From: Oscillospiraceae bacterium | GTDB taxonomy: Bacteria > Bacillota > Clostridia > Oscillospirales > Ruminococcaceae | Direction: 5' to 3' | Length of the DNA stretch: 64,000 bases | Assembly (NCBI GenBank): GCA_022800935.1 | Contig: JAAWRH010000001.1 | Coordinates: 1-64,000 of the forward strand | Shown here: positions 50,863 through 59,289 of the stretch, piece by piece | Layout of the letters: each line of letters starts with the position of its first letter | How positions within the stretch are numbered: the stretch's first letter is position 1 | Notes under the pieces: generated by a model | What the model was told of the DNA's origin: nothing | The model's input: the letters and a program-made list of their open reading frames with translations, nothing else | Database searches by the model: none | Program-made: the position numbers and the translations under genes

Positions 50863-51435
50863 TTATGTAGCGCTTTTGTTCTCCAAAACCGAAACCCGCA
50901 CCTGAAGATCATCTATCTGACTGTCATGCTTTTGAATATCGGTTTTAATCCCCTTCTGTTCATCGCGGAGCATCTGAAAGCCGTCACAAAGGGCATTGAT
51001 CTTCTTTGTCACATTGTTTTCCACATAGAGCTTGATCTCATGGGTATGATCCTCCATCATTGAAGCAAGATCGAGACGGTAGCCTGCCATCTCCCCCTTT
51101 AACTGACGGGTGTGCTCATCCAATTTCTCGTCTACCTGACGGATGTACTCACCCACTCTCCCGTCTATCTGACGGGTGTGCTCCTGTAATTGCTCCTGCA
51201 CCTGACGGGTGTGCTCCTGTAATTGCTCCTGCACCTGATGGGTGTGCTCCTGTAATTGCTCCTGCATCTGATGGGTGTGCTCTTGTAATTGCTCCTGCAC
51301 CTGATGGGTGTGCTCTTGTAATTGCTCCTGCACCTGATGGGTGTGCTCTTGTAATTGCTCCTGCATCTGAGCTATCTGCTTGCTTTGGCTTTCCAGCATC
51401 AGTGCTATCTGGCTCAGCAATTCGTTATTATCCAC
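50863..51435 (-). CDS. Coiled-coil protein built from 11-residue repeats
   Basis: 190 residues from a GTG with GGAGGG at 7 bases. After a leucine-rich start (ELLSQIALMLESQSK), an 11-residue unit QEQLQEHTHQV is repeated five to six times, then in degenerate form (GRVGEYIRQVD, EKLDEHTRQLK). Repeats of 11 form a right-handed or straight hendecad coiled-coil. The C-terminus (IKTDIQKHDSQIDDLQVRVSVLE) is another helix. It is probably an oligomeric rod; there is no signal peptide. Function unknown. Confidence 0.75.
   Translation of the reverse strand: MDNNELLSQIALMLESQSKQIAQMQEQLQEHTHQVQEQLQEHTHQVQEQLQEHTHQMQEQLQEHTHQVQEQLQEHTRQVQEQLQEHTRQIDGRVGEYIRQVDEKLDEHTRQLKGEMAGYRLDLASMMEDHTHEIKLYVENNVTKKINALCDGFQMLRDEQKGIKTDIQKHDSQIDDLQVRVSVLENKSAT
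51103..51366. repeat. 33-bp tandem repeats, eight units
   Basis: Units start with CTGA(C/T)GG at 51103, 51136, 51169, 51202, 51235, 51268, 51301 and 51334. The last six differ from each other at only a few positions; the first two are older and diverged. All keep the reading frame (11 codons per unit). Confidence 0.9.
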
Positions 51436-51566
51436 CGCATGTCCCTCCTTTTTCCTCCTCTCAAGTATAGCATACTGCCAAATGACTGTCAACATCGGCT
51501 GTTTTCATTTTGCTGATAATATCGATTGTTTCTCCTATGATCGAAAGTATGAAAGGAGATTTCCCC

Positions 51567-52310
51567 ATGGACCTCATCCTGCTATGGCTGACCCGCATTC
51601 TGCTTTTTCTGATGGGATGTGTTGTCGCTCTGTTTTCCTCCTGTAAGGGTATGTCCATAAAATTGTACAGTCAAGATGAGATTCTCTCTATCCTTTCAGA
51701 GCGCTATGGAATGGAATTTGTCATTGTGGAAAAAATCAAAACAGATGAGTTTGATACAGAGCAAACGGTCAAAAGCCGTTTTTATGCCGCTGCCCCGGCC
51801 GACGAGCCGGACAGCGTCTTCTGGGTTTACGATGAAATCTCAAGGTACAGCGGGCTGTTTCTGCCCTCCTACGGCCACAGCAGTCTGGAAGACACCTATG
51901 CTCACGATTGCTTTCTGCGGGGCTTCGACGCCCTTGCCAGAGAAAGGGGGCTTGACTTTATCTATCGCACCGGGAAGAAAAACGTCAAGGTGTCCAACCA
52001 CCTGACCGGGCGGCATCTTCAGGGTGGGAGCTTCTGCTTTTTCATCAACCGGGACAATGCGGAAAGCATTGTTACAGAGGTGTTTGAAATCTGCGGCAAG
52101 TTAAAAAAGGAGTATCCCCTCCAAAATAACCCGGAATTTTTTCTCACCATCAGTTTCCATGACGAATCCGAGGAGGCGGTCGATGGAAAGTGGCTGTTTG
52201 GCGGGGCGTACTTTTCACCCTTCCGGCCGGATGATTTCACCGGCGAATACGCCACAGCGGATTCTGTTTTAAAGGAAATATACGAGAAACTATACCTTCC
52301 ATCTGAATAA
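51567..52310 (+). CDS. Lipoprotein of unknown function
   Basis: 247 residues from MDLILLWLTR, with AAAGGAG 8 bases upstream. A hydrophobic segment ends in the lipobox FSSC. The mature part opens SQDEILSILSERYGMEFVIVEK and continues to EPDSVFWVYDE, the same layout as the lipoprotein at 49620-50804, which suggests a common fold. The C-terminus (GGAYFSPFRPDDF, then an acidic helix) is unrecognised. A 68-residue gene follows after 18 bp. Confidence 0.7.
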   Translation: MDLILLWLTRILLFLMGCVVALFSSCKGMSIKLYSQDEILSILSERYGMEFVIVEKIKTDEFDTEQTVKSRFYAAAPADEPDSVFWVYDEISRYSGLFLPSYGHSSLEDTYAHDCFLRGFDALARERGLDFIYRTGKKNVKVSNHLTGRHLQGGSFCFFINRDNAESIVTEVFEICGKLKKEYPLQNNPEFFLTISFHDESEEAVDGKWLFGGAYFSPFRPDDFTGEYATADSVLKEIYEKLYLPSE

Positions 52311-52328
52311 ACAGGAGGAACTGATGCA

Positions 52329-52535
52329 ATGAAACGCGAGGAGCTTTTGTCAATTCTCCGTCAAAATCAAATTCTCGATACCATCAAGAACGGACCGGTC
52401 GCAATTCTGATGTCATCCGGAGGTAAACAAATTTCAATCATCGTTTCCCAAAAGAACAATAACGTTTCTGCTTCCGTTGGAAGGTTCTTTAAGCGAAAAT
52501 ACATCTTTCATCCGGAAGAGCTTCGAACCACGTAA
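52329..52535 (+). CDS. Small protein of unknown function
   Basis: 68 residues, AGGAGG upstream. It begins with a helical KREELLSILRQNQILDTIK, followed by two strands (GPVAILMSSGGKQISIIVSQ) and a basic end. No signal peptide. It is co-transcribed with the preceding lipoprotein gene and ended by a terminator. No family recognised. Confidence 0.6.
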   Translation: MKREELLSILRQNQILDTIKNGPVAILMSSGGKQISIIVSQKNNNVSASVGRFFKRKYIFHPEELRTT

Positions 52536-52540
52536 TCAAA

Positions 52541-52590
52541 AAAGCCTCTGTCCGCCCAAACCGAATTGGTTTACGGCGAACAGAGGCTTT
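52541..52590. terminator. Bidirectional terminator
   Basis: AAAGCCTCTGT-CCGCC / GGCG-AACAGAGGCTTT between the small gene and guaB. Confidence 0.85.
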
Positions 52591-52615
52591 CATTTAAATG
52601 CAATGGCCGAAAATC

Positions 52616-54121
52616 TTATTCCATATTGCTCCGCTTATCCCTCAGCACCACGTCATGGGAACCTCCCTCTATGATGGAAGTGGAGGAAATTACCGTCAGC
52701 CGCGCGTTCTTCTGCAGGTCGGGAACGTTCAGCACGCCGCAGTTGCACATGGTGGAGCGCACCTTGTTCAGGGTGACGGTTACGTTGTCCTTCAGGCTGC
52801 CGGCATAGGGCACAAAGGAATCGACGCCTTCCTCAAAGGAGAGCTTCTTCGCGCCGCCCATGTCGTACCGCTGCCAGTTGCGGGCGCGGTTGGAGCCCTC
52901 GCCCCAGTATTCCTTCATGTAGCTGCCGTTGATGATGACCTTGTTGGTGGGGCTTTCGTCGAACCTGGCGAAATACCGGCCCAGCATGATGAAATCCGCA
53001 CCCATGGCCAGAGCCAATGTAATATGATGGTCGTGGACAATACCGCCGTCAGAGCAGACGGGGACATAGATTCCAGTTGCCTCAAAGTACTCGTCGCGGG
53101 CCTTGCAGACGTCGATCAGGGCGGAAGCCTGTCCCCGTCCAATGCCCTTGGTCTCCCTGGTAATGCAGATGGAGCCGCCGCCGATGCCCACCTTGACGAA
53201 ATCCGCCCCTGCCTTTGCCAGGAACAGGAACCCGTCCCGGTCCACCACATTTCCGGCCCCCACCTTAACGATGTCTCCGTAATGCTCCCGAATCCAGTTA
53301 ATGGTAATTCTCTGCCACTCGGTAAAGCCCTCAGAAGAGTCAATGCACAGCACATCCGCTCCGGCGTCTACCAAGGCGGGAACCCGTTCAGCAAAGTCGC
53401 GGGTATTGATACCCGCCCCCACTACATAGCGCTTCTGGGAATCCAGCAGCTCATTGGGGTTCTCCTTGTGGGAATCGTAATCCTTGCGGAAGACAATGTA
53501 TTTCAGCTTCTGCTCACTGTCCACAATGGGCAGGGAGTTGATCTTGTTGTTCCAAATGACGTCGTTGGCCTCCTTCAGGGAGATGCCCTCCTCCCCGTAA
53601 ATCAGCTTGTCAAAGGGAGTCATGAACTCACTGACCTTGGTGGAAAGATCAAGGCGGCTCACCCGGTAATCCCGGCTTGCCACAATGCCCAGCAGCTTTC
53701 CGGAGGCGGTCCCGTCGTCGGTGACAGCCACGGTGGAGTGTCCGGTCTTTTCCTTCAGCTCCAGGATATCCTCCAGGGTCTGATCGGGGCGGATGTTGGA
53801 GTCGCTGGTGACAAACCCGGCCTTGTAGCTTTTGACGCGGGCGACCATAGCGGCCTCGTCCTCCACGCTCTGGGAGCCGTATATAAAGGAAATCCCGCCT
53901 TCCTTGGCCAACGCAATCGCCATTTTATCGTCGGAAACGGATTGCATGATGGCCGATACCAGCGGAATGTTCATGGTAATGGCGGAAGTTTCTCCCTTTT
54001 GGAATTTAACCAGGGGGGTTTTCAGGCTCACGTTGGCCGGAATGCACTCCACCGACGAATAGCCGGGGACCAGAAGATATTCGCCAAAGGTGCGGGAAGG
54101 TTCCTCAAAAAAGTATGCCAT
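52616..54121 (-). CDS. guaB: IMP dehydrogenase (long GuaB variant)
   Basis: 501 residues from [15 protein letters not shown], with AAGGAG 8 bases upstream. The barrel shows [14 protein letters not shown], two CBS domains at about 110-240 ([28 protein letters not shown]), [14 protein letters not shown] and the catalytic cysteine loop [15 protein letters not shown]. The flap has [11 protein letters not shown] with the Arg-Tyr pair. The loop GGGSIC instead of GPGSIC and the flap differ from classic bacterial GuaB; this variant is seen in Clostridia. It oxidises IMP to XMP in GMP synthesis. Confidence 0.9.
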   Translation of the reverse strand: MAYFFEEPSRTFGEYLLVPGYSSVECIPANVSLKTPLVKFQKGETSAITMNIPLVSAIMQSVSDDKMAIALAKEGGISFIYGSQSVEDEAAMVARVKSYKAGFVTSDSNIRPDQTLEDILELKEKTGHSTVAVTDDGTASGKLLGIVASRDYRVSRLDLSTKVSEFMTPFDKLIYGEEGISLKEANDVIWNNKINSLPIVDSEQKLKYIVFRKDYDSHKENPNELLDSQKRYVVGAGINTRDFAERVPALVDAGADVLCIDSSEGFTEWQRITINWIREHYGDIVKVGAGNVVDRDGFLFLAKAGADFVKVGIGGGSICITRETKGIGRGQASALIDVCKARDEYFEATGIYVPVCSDGGIVHDHHITLALAMGADFIMLGRYFARFDESPTNKVIINGSYMKEYWGEGSNRARNWQRYDMGGAKKLSFEEGVDSFVPYAGSLKDNVTVTLNKVRSTMCNCGVLNVPDLQKNARLTVISSTSIIEGGSHDVVLRDKRSNME

Positions 54122-54198
54122 CGCAATCGTCTCCTTTTCATTTTGTTGATGTGGCTGGCCTGTGTAAATAAAGGGTTCTTCCAAAATATATGTTGTCT

Positions 54199-54227
54199 AT
54201 TATAGGCCGAAACCCGGTAAATGTCAA
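54199..54227 (-). promoter_or_regulatory. Consensus promoter of guaB
   Basis: Minus-strand TTGACA and TATAAT, both perfect, 17 bp apart. Confidence 0.9.
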
Positions 54228-54303
54228 CCGGAAAAGCCGCTGAAAAACTTACAAAAAGAGATGGGGAAAACCAGCGCAATTTGTCACCTGCCGTTGTGGA
54301 AAA

Positions 54304-54334
54304 ATCGGGCAGGAAACCTTGCTTCCTGCCCGAT
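54304..54334 (-). terminator. Terminator of the GH43 gene
   Basis: ATCGGGCAGGAA / TTCCTGCCCGAT, then TTTTT on the minus strand. Confidence 0.9.
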
Positions 54335-54341
54335 GGGGTTG

Positions 54342-55856
54342 TTATCTGGCTGTATAATCAAAGGAGGTAAACCTGGCAAATCCGCCGCAGTCCTTCCCGT
54401 TGCCGGTGGCGTACAGGGCCAGGAACACTCCGGTAAAGCCCAGCTCGTGGGCCTCGGTGGAGACATACCGGGTCAGCGCGCCGCAGAGGGGGATTTCCTC
54501 CCCATCCACAATGACGCTGAAATCATAATGGAGGGAATCGGACAGGATTCGGATGACCACACTGTCCCCCTTCACCGGAACCTTGGCGGCGGTATGGAAG
54601 ATATCCCCCACCACCTTGCGGACCATGACGCACCGTTCCCCGTCCATCTGGGTCAAAGCGATGTCATAGTGGGCGTCGAACTTGTAGAATACGGAGATAC
54701 CCGCTTCCTCTCCGTCCTTTTCCGGAGCGAAGGTCAGGGAAACCTTGGCGTCACCGTTCATGAACACCTGGCGGATGCCTAAAAAGGTAGGCGCGTCAAC
54801 GTCGCTGAGGTTCAGGGATGTGCCCCGCATTTCCAGGCAGCCGCTGTCATAGCGGTAGTTTTCCTCAATGGGGTTGCGCAGGTGCACCCAGTCGAAACCG
54901 GGCTTGCCCTCGTCAAAGCGGGTGTGGATAGGGGGCCTCCCCTCCTGGACAGGATCTCCGGGGAGCTTCACATCCATCACCGGGTCGATCCGGCGCTTGC
55001 CGTTGATCAGGGGCCAACCGTCCTCGGTCCATTCCACAGGAGCCAGGAAGGTCTCCCGTCCCAGGTGGTGGAAATACTGATGGGTCTGGCGGTAAGCCAG
55101 AAAAACCGCCCACCAGCTGCCGTCGGGTGCCTGTACCAGGTCGGCGTGGCCGGTAGCCTGTATCTCCTTGCCCTTCTGGTTGGAATGGGTCAGGATGGGA
55201 TTATAGGGACAGCTTTCATAGGGGCCGTATAGGGAACGACTGCGGGCGATGGTGGCCATATGCCCCAGCTCGGTGCCGCCCTCGGCGATCATCTGGTAAT
55301 ACCAGCCGTTAATCTTATAGATATGGGGAGCCTCTGGGGAAGAACCTCCGGTTCCGCCCCACACAGGGTGGACGTTACTCAGTTTGCCGGTCTTCAAATC
55401 AATTTCCCCCAACAGCATCCCATTATGTCCGTTTTCCTCCCCCCTGGCGTTGGAGATAAAGTAGGATTTGCCGTCATCGTCAAAGAACAGAGAGGGATCA
55501 ATGCCGCCCTGATCCACTAGGATGGGCTCAGACCATTCCCCGGCGGGGTCGGTGGTATAGACATAGAAGTTGCCGCACTTGCGGGTATTGGTTGTCACCA
55601 TGTAAAAAACGCCGTCATGGTAACGGATGGTGGGGGCGTAGATGCCCTTGGAAGCGGGGACGTTCACCAAATCCAGCTGGGAACGGCGGCTGAGACAGTG
55701 GCCGATCTGGGTCCAGTTCACCAGGTCCCTGCTGTGGAACACCGGAACGCCGGGAAAGAATTCAAAGGTGCTTGTCACCATGTAGTAATCCTCCCCCACG
55801 CGGCAGATGCTGGGGTCCGGGTAGAAGCCGGACAGAATCGGGTTCTGATAGCTCAT
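54342..55856 (-). CDS. Glycoside hydrolase family 43, beta-xylosidase/arabinofuranosidase type
   Basis: 504 residues from MSYQNPILSG (GAGAGGTGCC upstream). The GH43 five-blade propeller is shown by FYPDPSICRVG (base Asp14), GGIDPSLFFDDDGKSYF (pKa-modulating Asp) and GSSPEAPHIYK (acid Glu). After about residue 320 a second beta-sandwich follows (EAGISVFYKFDAHYD), as in XynB-type xylosidases. No signal peptide, so it acts on imported xylo- or arabino-oligosaccharides. It stands alone, without transport genes. Confidence 0.92.
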   Translation of the reverse strand: MSYQNPILSGFYPDPSICRVGEDYYMVTSTFEFFPGVPVFHSRDLVNWTQIGHCLSRRSQLDLVNVPASKGIYAPTIRYHDGVFYMVTTNTRKCGNFYVYTTDPAGEWSEPILVDQGGIDPSLFFDDDGKSYFISNARGEENGHNGMLLGEIDLKTGKLSNVHPVWGGTGGSSPEAPHIYKINGWYYQMIAEGGTELGHMATIARSRSLYGPYESCPYNPILTHSNQKGKEIQATGHADLVQAPDGSWWAVFLAYRQTHQYFHHLGRETFLAPVEWTEDGWPLINGKRRIDPVMDVKLPGDPVQEGRPPIHTRFDEGKPGFDWVHLRNPIEENYRYDSGCLEMRGTSLNLSDVDAPTFLGIRQVFMNGDAKVSLTFAPEKDGEEAGISVFYKFDAHYDIALTQMDGERCVMVRKVVGDIFHTAAKVPVKGDSVVIRILSDSLHYDFSVIVDGEEIPLCGALTRYVSTEAHELGFTGVFLALYATGNGKDCGGFARFTSFDYTAR

Positions 55857-55987
55857 TTTTGGCACCTCTCTTTGATATTGTTGTGGAATATGTCATCCAG
55901 CGGCGAAAAAGAAACCTTCTATTTCGCCCTTTTAACCAATTATATATCAATATTCTAAAATATGCAAACAAATATCATTCTAAAATA

Positions 55988-56554
55988 TTACATTGGCTTT
56001 AGATTTTGATTGAGTCTGTCAACCATCCAGGCAACCCGCTTCTCCCGTCCGGCGTCGGTTTTGGCGTCAAAATACGCCCGCGTGTAGGTTTTCTTTACAG
56101 ACATAGGCATGGCCTGAAAATTGGTAAAAGCGCGCTCATATCCCTCCAGCACCGCAGAGACACAGGCAATCTGCTCCTCTGTCACCGCCATGGGATTTGG
56201 CGCGTCCCACTGACCGTTTTTGCGGGCCTCCTCTATTTTCTTCCGGCCAAAATCGGTCATAAGGCCCCGTTCCTCAAGGTTTTTGACCAGCGCCTTGTTT
56301 TTTTTCGACCACTTGCTCTTTTCCCTGCGCAGGGAAAAATATTTCCGATAGGTTTTCTCATCAAGGCTCTGCATCTGCCCGTCAATCCATCCAAAGCAGA
56401 GGGCCTCCTCCAGCGCCTCCCCCGCTTTAATTGTCTTCGGTCCGCCCGCCTTGCCGAATAAAAGCCAAACTCCGGAACTGGTCAGGCAGTTCTCACTCAG
56501 CCATTTCCTGAATTCTTCCCTGTTTGCAAATTCCATGACAGCAGTATCGCTCAT
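55988..56554 (-). CDS. YdeI/OmpD-associated family protein
   Basis: 188 residues. Motifs FANREEFRKWLSENC, GVWLLFGKAG, EALEEALCFGWIDGQM and YFSLRREKSKWSKKN identify the YdeI-like family (sometimes called bacteriocin-protection proteins). The C-terminal section, YERAFTNFQAMPMSVKKTY, is also typical. The biochemical role is unknown. First of a series of small accessory genes on this strand, 21 bp after the GNAT gene upstream. Confidence 0.85.
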   Translation of the reverse strand: MSDTAVMEFANREEFRKWLSENCLTSSGVWLLFGKAGGPKTIKAGEALEEALCFGWIDGQMQSLDEKTYRKYFSLRREKSKWSKKNKALVKNLEERGLMTDFGRKKIEEARKNGQWDAPNPMAVTEEQIACVSAVLEGYERAFTNFQAMPMSVKKTYTRAYFDAKTDAGREKRVAWMVDRLNQNLKPM

Positions 56555-56575
56555 AATGCGCCTCCTCGTCCCATA

Positions 56576-57064
56576 TTATCTTGCGATGATCTCATAGTGT
56601 ATTCTCTGCCCCGCGTATTCAGGGCAGAGTGTTTCCTCACTCTTTTTTACAAACTGAAAGCCCGCGCTTTCATAGGTGTGCTGGGCGGGAACAAGAAGCT
56701 CATTGGTCCAGACGACTATCCTCTTCGGTCCCTGGGCGGCCATGCGCCGGACCGCCTCCCGCATCTGCCGTTTTCCATAACCCTTTCCCTTGTGTTCCGG
56801 CAAAATGCAGTTGTGCCCAACCTCTGTCAATTCAGGCAGCTTTGACGGATTCCACGAGACAAATCCGATGGGCTTTCCATTCAGAACTGTCATAAATCCG
56901 CTGAATTCGGCAATATGGGGATTATCATAAAAGAAGCAGTCAAACTCCTGCCACTGTTTGTAAAAATCCCGCTCAAATTTCGGTTCAAAGGAATAGCCCT
57001 CCTTCAAAAGGGCGGCAAGGGTCCCGCGGGGAAACTCTGTAATTTTTCTGAATTCAATATCCAT
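56576..57064 (-). CDS. GNAT-family acetyltransferase
   Basis: 162 residues. MDIEFRKITEFPRGTLAALLKEGY is followed by the acetyl-CoA motif ILPEHKGKGYGKRQMREAV (Q/RxxGxG/A) and TYESAGFQFVKKS. It belongs to the group with small-molecule or peptide substrates; which one cannot be told. It sits between the M50-like and YdeI genes in one run of minus-strand genes. Confidence 0.85.
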   Translation of the reverse strand: MDIEFRKITEFPRGTLAALLKEGYSFEPKFERDFYKQWQEFDCFFYDNPHIAEFSGFMTVLNGKPIGFVSWNPSKLPELTEVGHNCILPEHKGKGYGKRQMREAVRRMAAQGPKRIVVWTNELLVPAQHTYESAGFQFVKKSEETLCPEYAGQRIHYEIIAR

Positions 57065-57092
57065 TTTTCCCTTTCTAAACAGAAACGTATTT

Positions 57093-57632
57093 TCAGGCTT
57101 TCAGGCTGATTGTTTCCCAATATTTTTGAAAAATTTTTTTCTTCCACGCGATAAAAAGGCAGCAGGCAATTATAATGACAGCAGCCAATATCACCACCCA
57201 CGGATTCAGTCCCGAATGGTCGAGAAACTTTGTAACATCGTCATTTGGAGGCGCTTGACCAGTTAAATACAATACCGGTACAAAAATCCATGCAAACACA
57301 GAGCCTATCGGAACAATCAAAACGATAAAAGAAAAAATTCTATAAGGGATACTGTCCGCGTTGCTTCGATAGGTCAACATATAAACGAAGGCCGCAAGGA
57401 CGGGCAGCAGCATCCCTGCTGCATTTAACAGGGATAACATGACTGGAGTAAAGCTGCCTCCCTCATAACTCATGTATGCGCCAAACACGCTGAACCTGGT
57501 TACATTTGCCCCGCACAAGACCGCAACCAGTGCGTGTCCTCCTTCATGCAGAATGATATATATGGGTATAATGAATAAAACACTTACCAATACCGATAAA
57601 ATAACCTTAGCCTTTACATTCATTAAACGCAT
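57093..57632 (-). CDS. Membrane protein with HExxH motif, M50-like
   Basis: 179 residues, four helices. The first helix ends in IILHEGGHALVAVLCG, the zinc-binding HExxH of site-2-protease-like peptidases, and a later loop has NDDVTKFLDHSGLNP. The usual LDG motif of M50 proteases is not clear (NAAGMLLP occupies a similar place), so activity is uncertain. It overlaps the GrpB gene by 10 bp. Confidence 0.7.
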   Translation of the reverse strand: MRLMNVKAKVILSVLVSVLFIIPIYIILHEGGHALVAVLCGANVTRFSVFGAYMSYEGGSFTPVMLSLLNAAGMLLPVLAAFVYMLTYRSNADSIPYRIFSFIVLIVPIGSVFAWIFVPVLYLTGQAPPNDDVTKFLDHSGLNPWVVILAAVIIIACCLFIAWKKKIFQKYWETISLKA

Positions 57633-58204
57633 CCCTCCTTGTATCTGTCCCCATATCGTTCCTTTGCCCTTCCGGTACAGCGGGCGACAAACTCCCCCTT
57701 GGCCGCCGTGTAGCCGTCGCGGTTAAACTCATAGGGCCTCCATAATTCCAACTTTAGACGCTCATATTCCTTAGCTATTTCGGGGAACTCGTTTAAATAG
57801 TCCCTGAAATACAGCTCGTCATTGTCCCCCCGGCGGCGAAGATGCAGATGATATACCTTGTCCGCAAATCCTTCCTTGGTATACCCCACGTTGAAGGAAA
57901 TCCGGTTCTTTTTTCTGTTCATACAGCCAAAACCGCTCTGTTCTATCGCCAGGACGGCTTGCTCCATATCCTCGTCCGGTCCCAACTCCACCAAAATGTC
58001 TACAATCGGCTTTGCCCATATGCCTTTGACTGCCGTACTGCCGATGTGGCTGATCCGCGCCTTCGGAAATTCGGTCAGCGCCTGGGTCAATTTGGCCTCC
58101 ATCTCCCGGTAAATATCCGCCCAGCCGGGATTATGTTCGGTCAGTTGGATGGGGAACAGTCTCCACAATTCCTCCAAAGTCATCTCTGAAAGCTCTTTAC
58201 TCAT
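57623..58204 (-). CDS. GrpB-family nucleotidyltransferase-like protein (UPF0157)
   Basis: 193 residues. The family signature ISHIGSTAVKGIWAKPIVDILV contains the GS and DxD-like positions of the nucleotidyltransferase fold; VYHLHLRRRGDNDELYFRDYL completes it. Its substrate is unknown; relatives occur fused to dephospho-CoA kinase. It overlaps the C39-like gene by 4 bp (ATGA). Confidence 0.9.
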   Translation of the reverse strand: MSKELSEMTLEELWRLFPIQLTEHNPGWADIYREMEAKLTQALTEFPKARISHIGSTAVKGIWAKPIVDILVELGPDEDMEQAVLAIEQSGFGCMNRKKNRISFNVGYTKEGFADKVYHLHLRRRGDNDELYFRDYLNEFPEIAKEYERLKLELWRPYEFNRDGYTAAKGEFVARCTGRAKERYGDRYKEGCV

Positions 58205-58896
58205 GGGGTATTCCTTTCTCTCTTGCGTATGACAAAGTATGTATTTCTATAAAGGGGCATTTTTAACATACTCGTATTCCACAGCCTTTTAAACTCGGCT
58301 GTCGGAATTTTTCGATTATAAAAGGGTTCGCCGCAGTTGGATAGCTTTTCCACCGAATCAGCGATAAAAATATTCCCCTCGTCATATCCCACCACCGGTA
58401 CAAAGTGCAGACTGCTCTTTCCGACGGCGGACCGTATCAACACAATAACAGGGTTTCCCCTGCTGACCTCGTTTTTCAGGGCGTTTAAATTGCCGGTGCA
58501 GTATTTCGCGGAATATCCGTACCGCAGGAACAGCTTTGTTATCCCCTTGGGATAGACGCTTCCATCCTTGAGCTTTCCAGTTATCTCCCGGTATAAATCG
58601 CTTCCGTTTTTCTCCTCTCCCCAATGCCGGAAAACATACGCCGAGGAAAAAGCTGCACATTGATTTCCCTTCTGAAAATCAATCCGGTTCGGCGTCTCAA
58701 TTAGAAATTTTTCAGCTTTACACGCCAAGGAAAAACGCGGACGCAGCGCGCCCATCAGTATAATATTGATACCTGTTGCGATGACCAGATAATCAACCAA
58801 AACCAGCAGCAGCCTAATGAAAAAATCCAACCTTGCAGCCCACCCCTGTTTATATCTTCTTTTCCATCTGGATATACAATCCTTGCTGAAAAACAA
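58201..58896 (-). CDS. C39-like cysteine peptidase, probably frameshifted at its 5' end
   Basis: 231 residues as an open frame from a TTG without a ribosome-binding site. A basic stretch and a membrane helix (LLLVLVDYLVIATGINIIL) precede a papain-like domain: NQCAAFSSAYVF (catalytic Cys), SLHFVPVVGYDEGNIFIADS (His and Asp). A second frame from an ATG at 58934 (MSLLFLFTGLISYCF) gives a plausible first membrane helix and would join this one by a shift at the TTTTT run near 58887. A mutation, programmed slip or sequencing error are all possible. Confidence 0.65.
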   Translation of the reverse strand: MFFSKDCISRWKRRYKQGWAARLDFFIRLLLVLVDYLVIATGINIILMGALRPRFSLACKAEKFLIETPNRIDFQKGNQCAAFSSAYVFRHWGEEKNGSDLYREITGKLKDGSVYPKGITKLFLRYGYSAKYCTGNLNALKNEVSRGNPVIVLIRSAVGKSSLHFVPVVGYDEGNIFIADSVEKLSNCGEPFYNRKIPTAEFKRLWNTSMLKMPLYRNTYFVIRKRERNTP

Positions 58897-58957
58897 TATG
58901 AAATCAGCCCGGTAAATAGAAACAGCAGGCTCATATGATATTCATGCTCTTCTCCTT

Positions 58958-59143
58958 CTATTTTTCGTCCTTCAATCCCAGTACCCCTAGAACGACACCC
59001 GCAGCCATAGAAATAATCCCAAGATACTGGGGCGCTTTTATCATATGTGCGGCTACTTGTACATCAGCAATTCCCAGTATGCCGACCGAAAACATAATTG
59101 CCTCGCCGACAAACAGAAAACCGCCTAAAATAACTTTTTTCAT
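58958..59143 (-). CDS. Small two-helix membrane protein
   Basis: 61 residues from MKKVILGGF (AAGGACAGG upstream). Two hydrophobic stretches (about 4-24 and 38-57) and a short acidic end. It lies 20 to 60 bp before the C39-like gene and may belong to its transcript. Function unknown. Confidence 0.6.
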   Translation of the reverse strand: MKKVILGGFLFVGEAIMFSVGILGIADVQVAAHMIKAPQYLGIISMAAGVVLGVLGLKDEK

Positions 59144-59289
59144 AATATCCTGTCCTTCCAAACTGCAATTTACTTTATAATTGAAAAGCCTTCCTCATTG
59201 TAAACCCGAAGCAAATCCTCTTTTTTAGTTATCATATCACGAATTCTGCTCCGCGTCAATCAACGAAAATTTGAGAGAAAAGTTTGCGC

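Noticed and set aside
51169-51366. Regular repeats that might be taken for a CRISPR array
   Set aside because: The 33-bp units are contiguous without unique spacers and lie inside a coding frame.
52598-54205. 535-codon open frame opposite guaB
   Set aside because: Shadow frame with repetitive Gly/His/Val composition; guaB has a consensus promoter, start site and catalytic motifs.
58935-59180. 81-codon plus-strand frame rich in Ser/Pro opposite the small membrane protein
   Set aside because: No ribosome-binding site; the minus-strand frame has a good start site and clear membrane helices.
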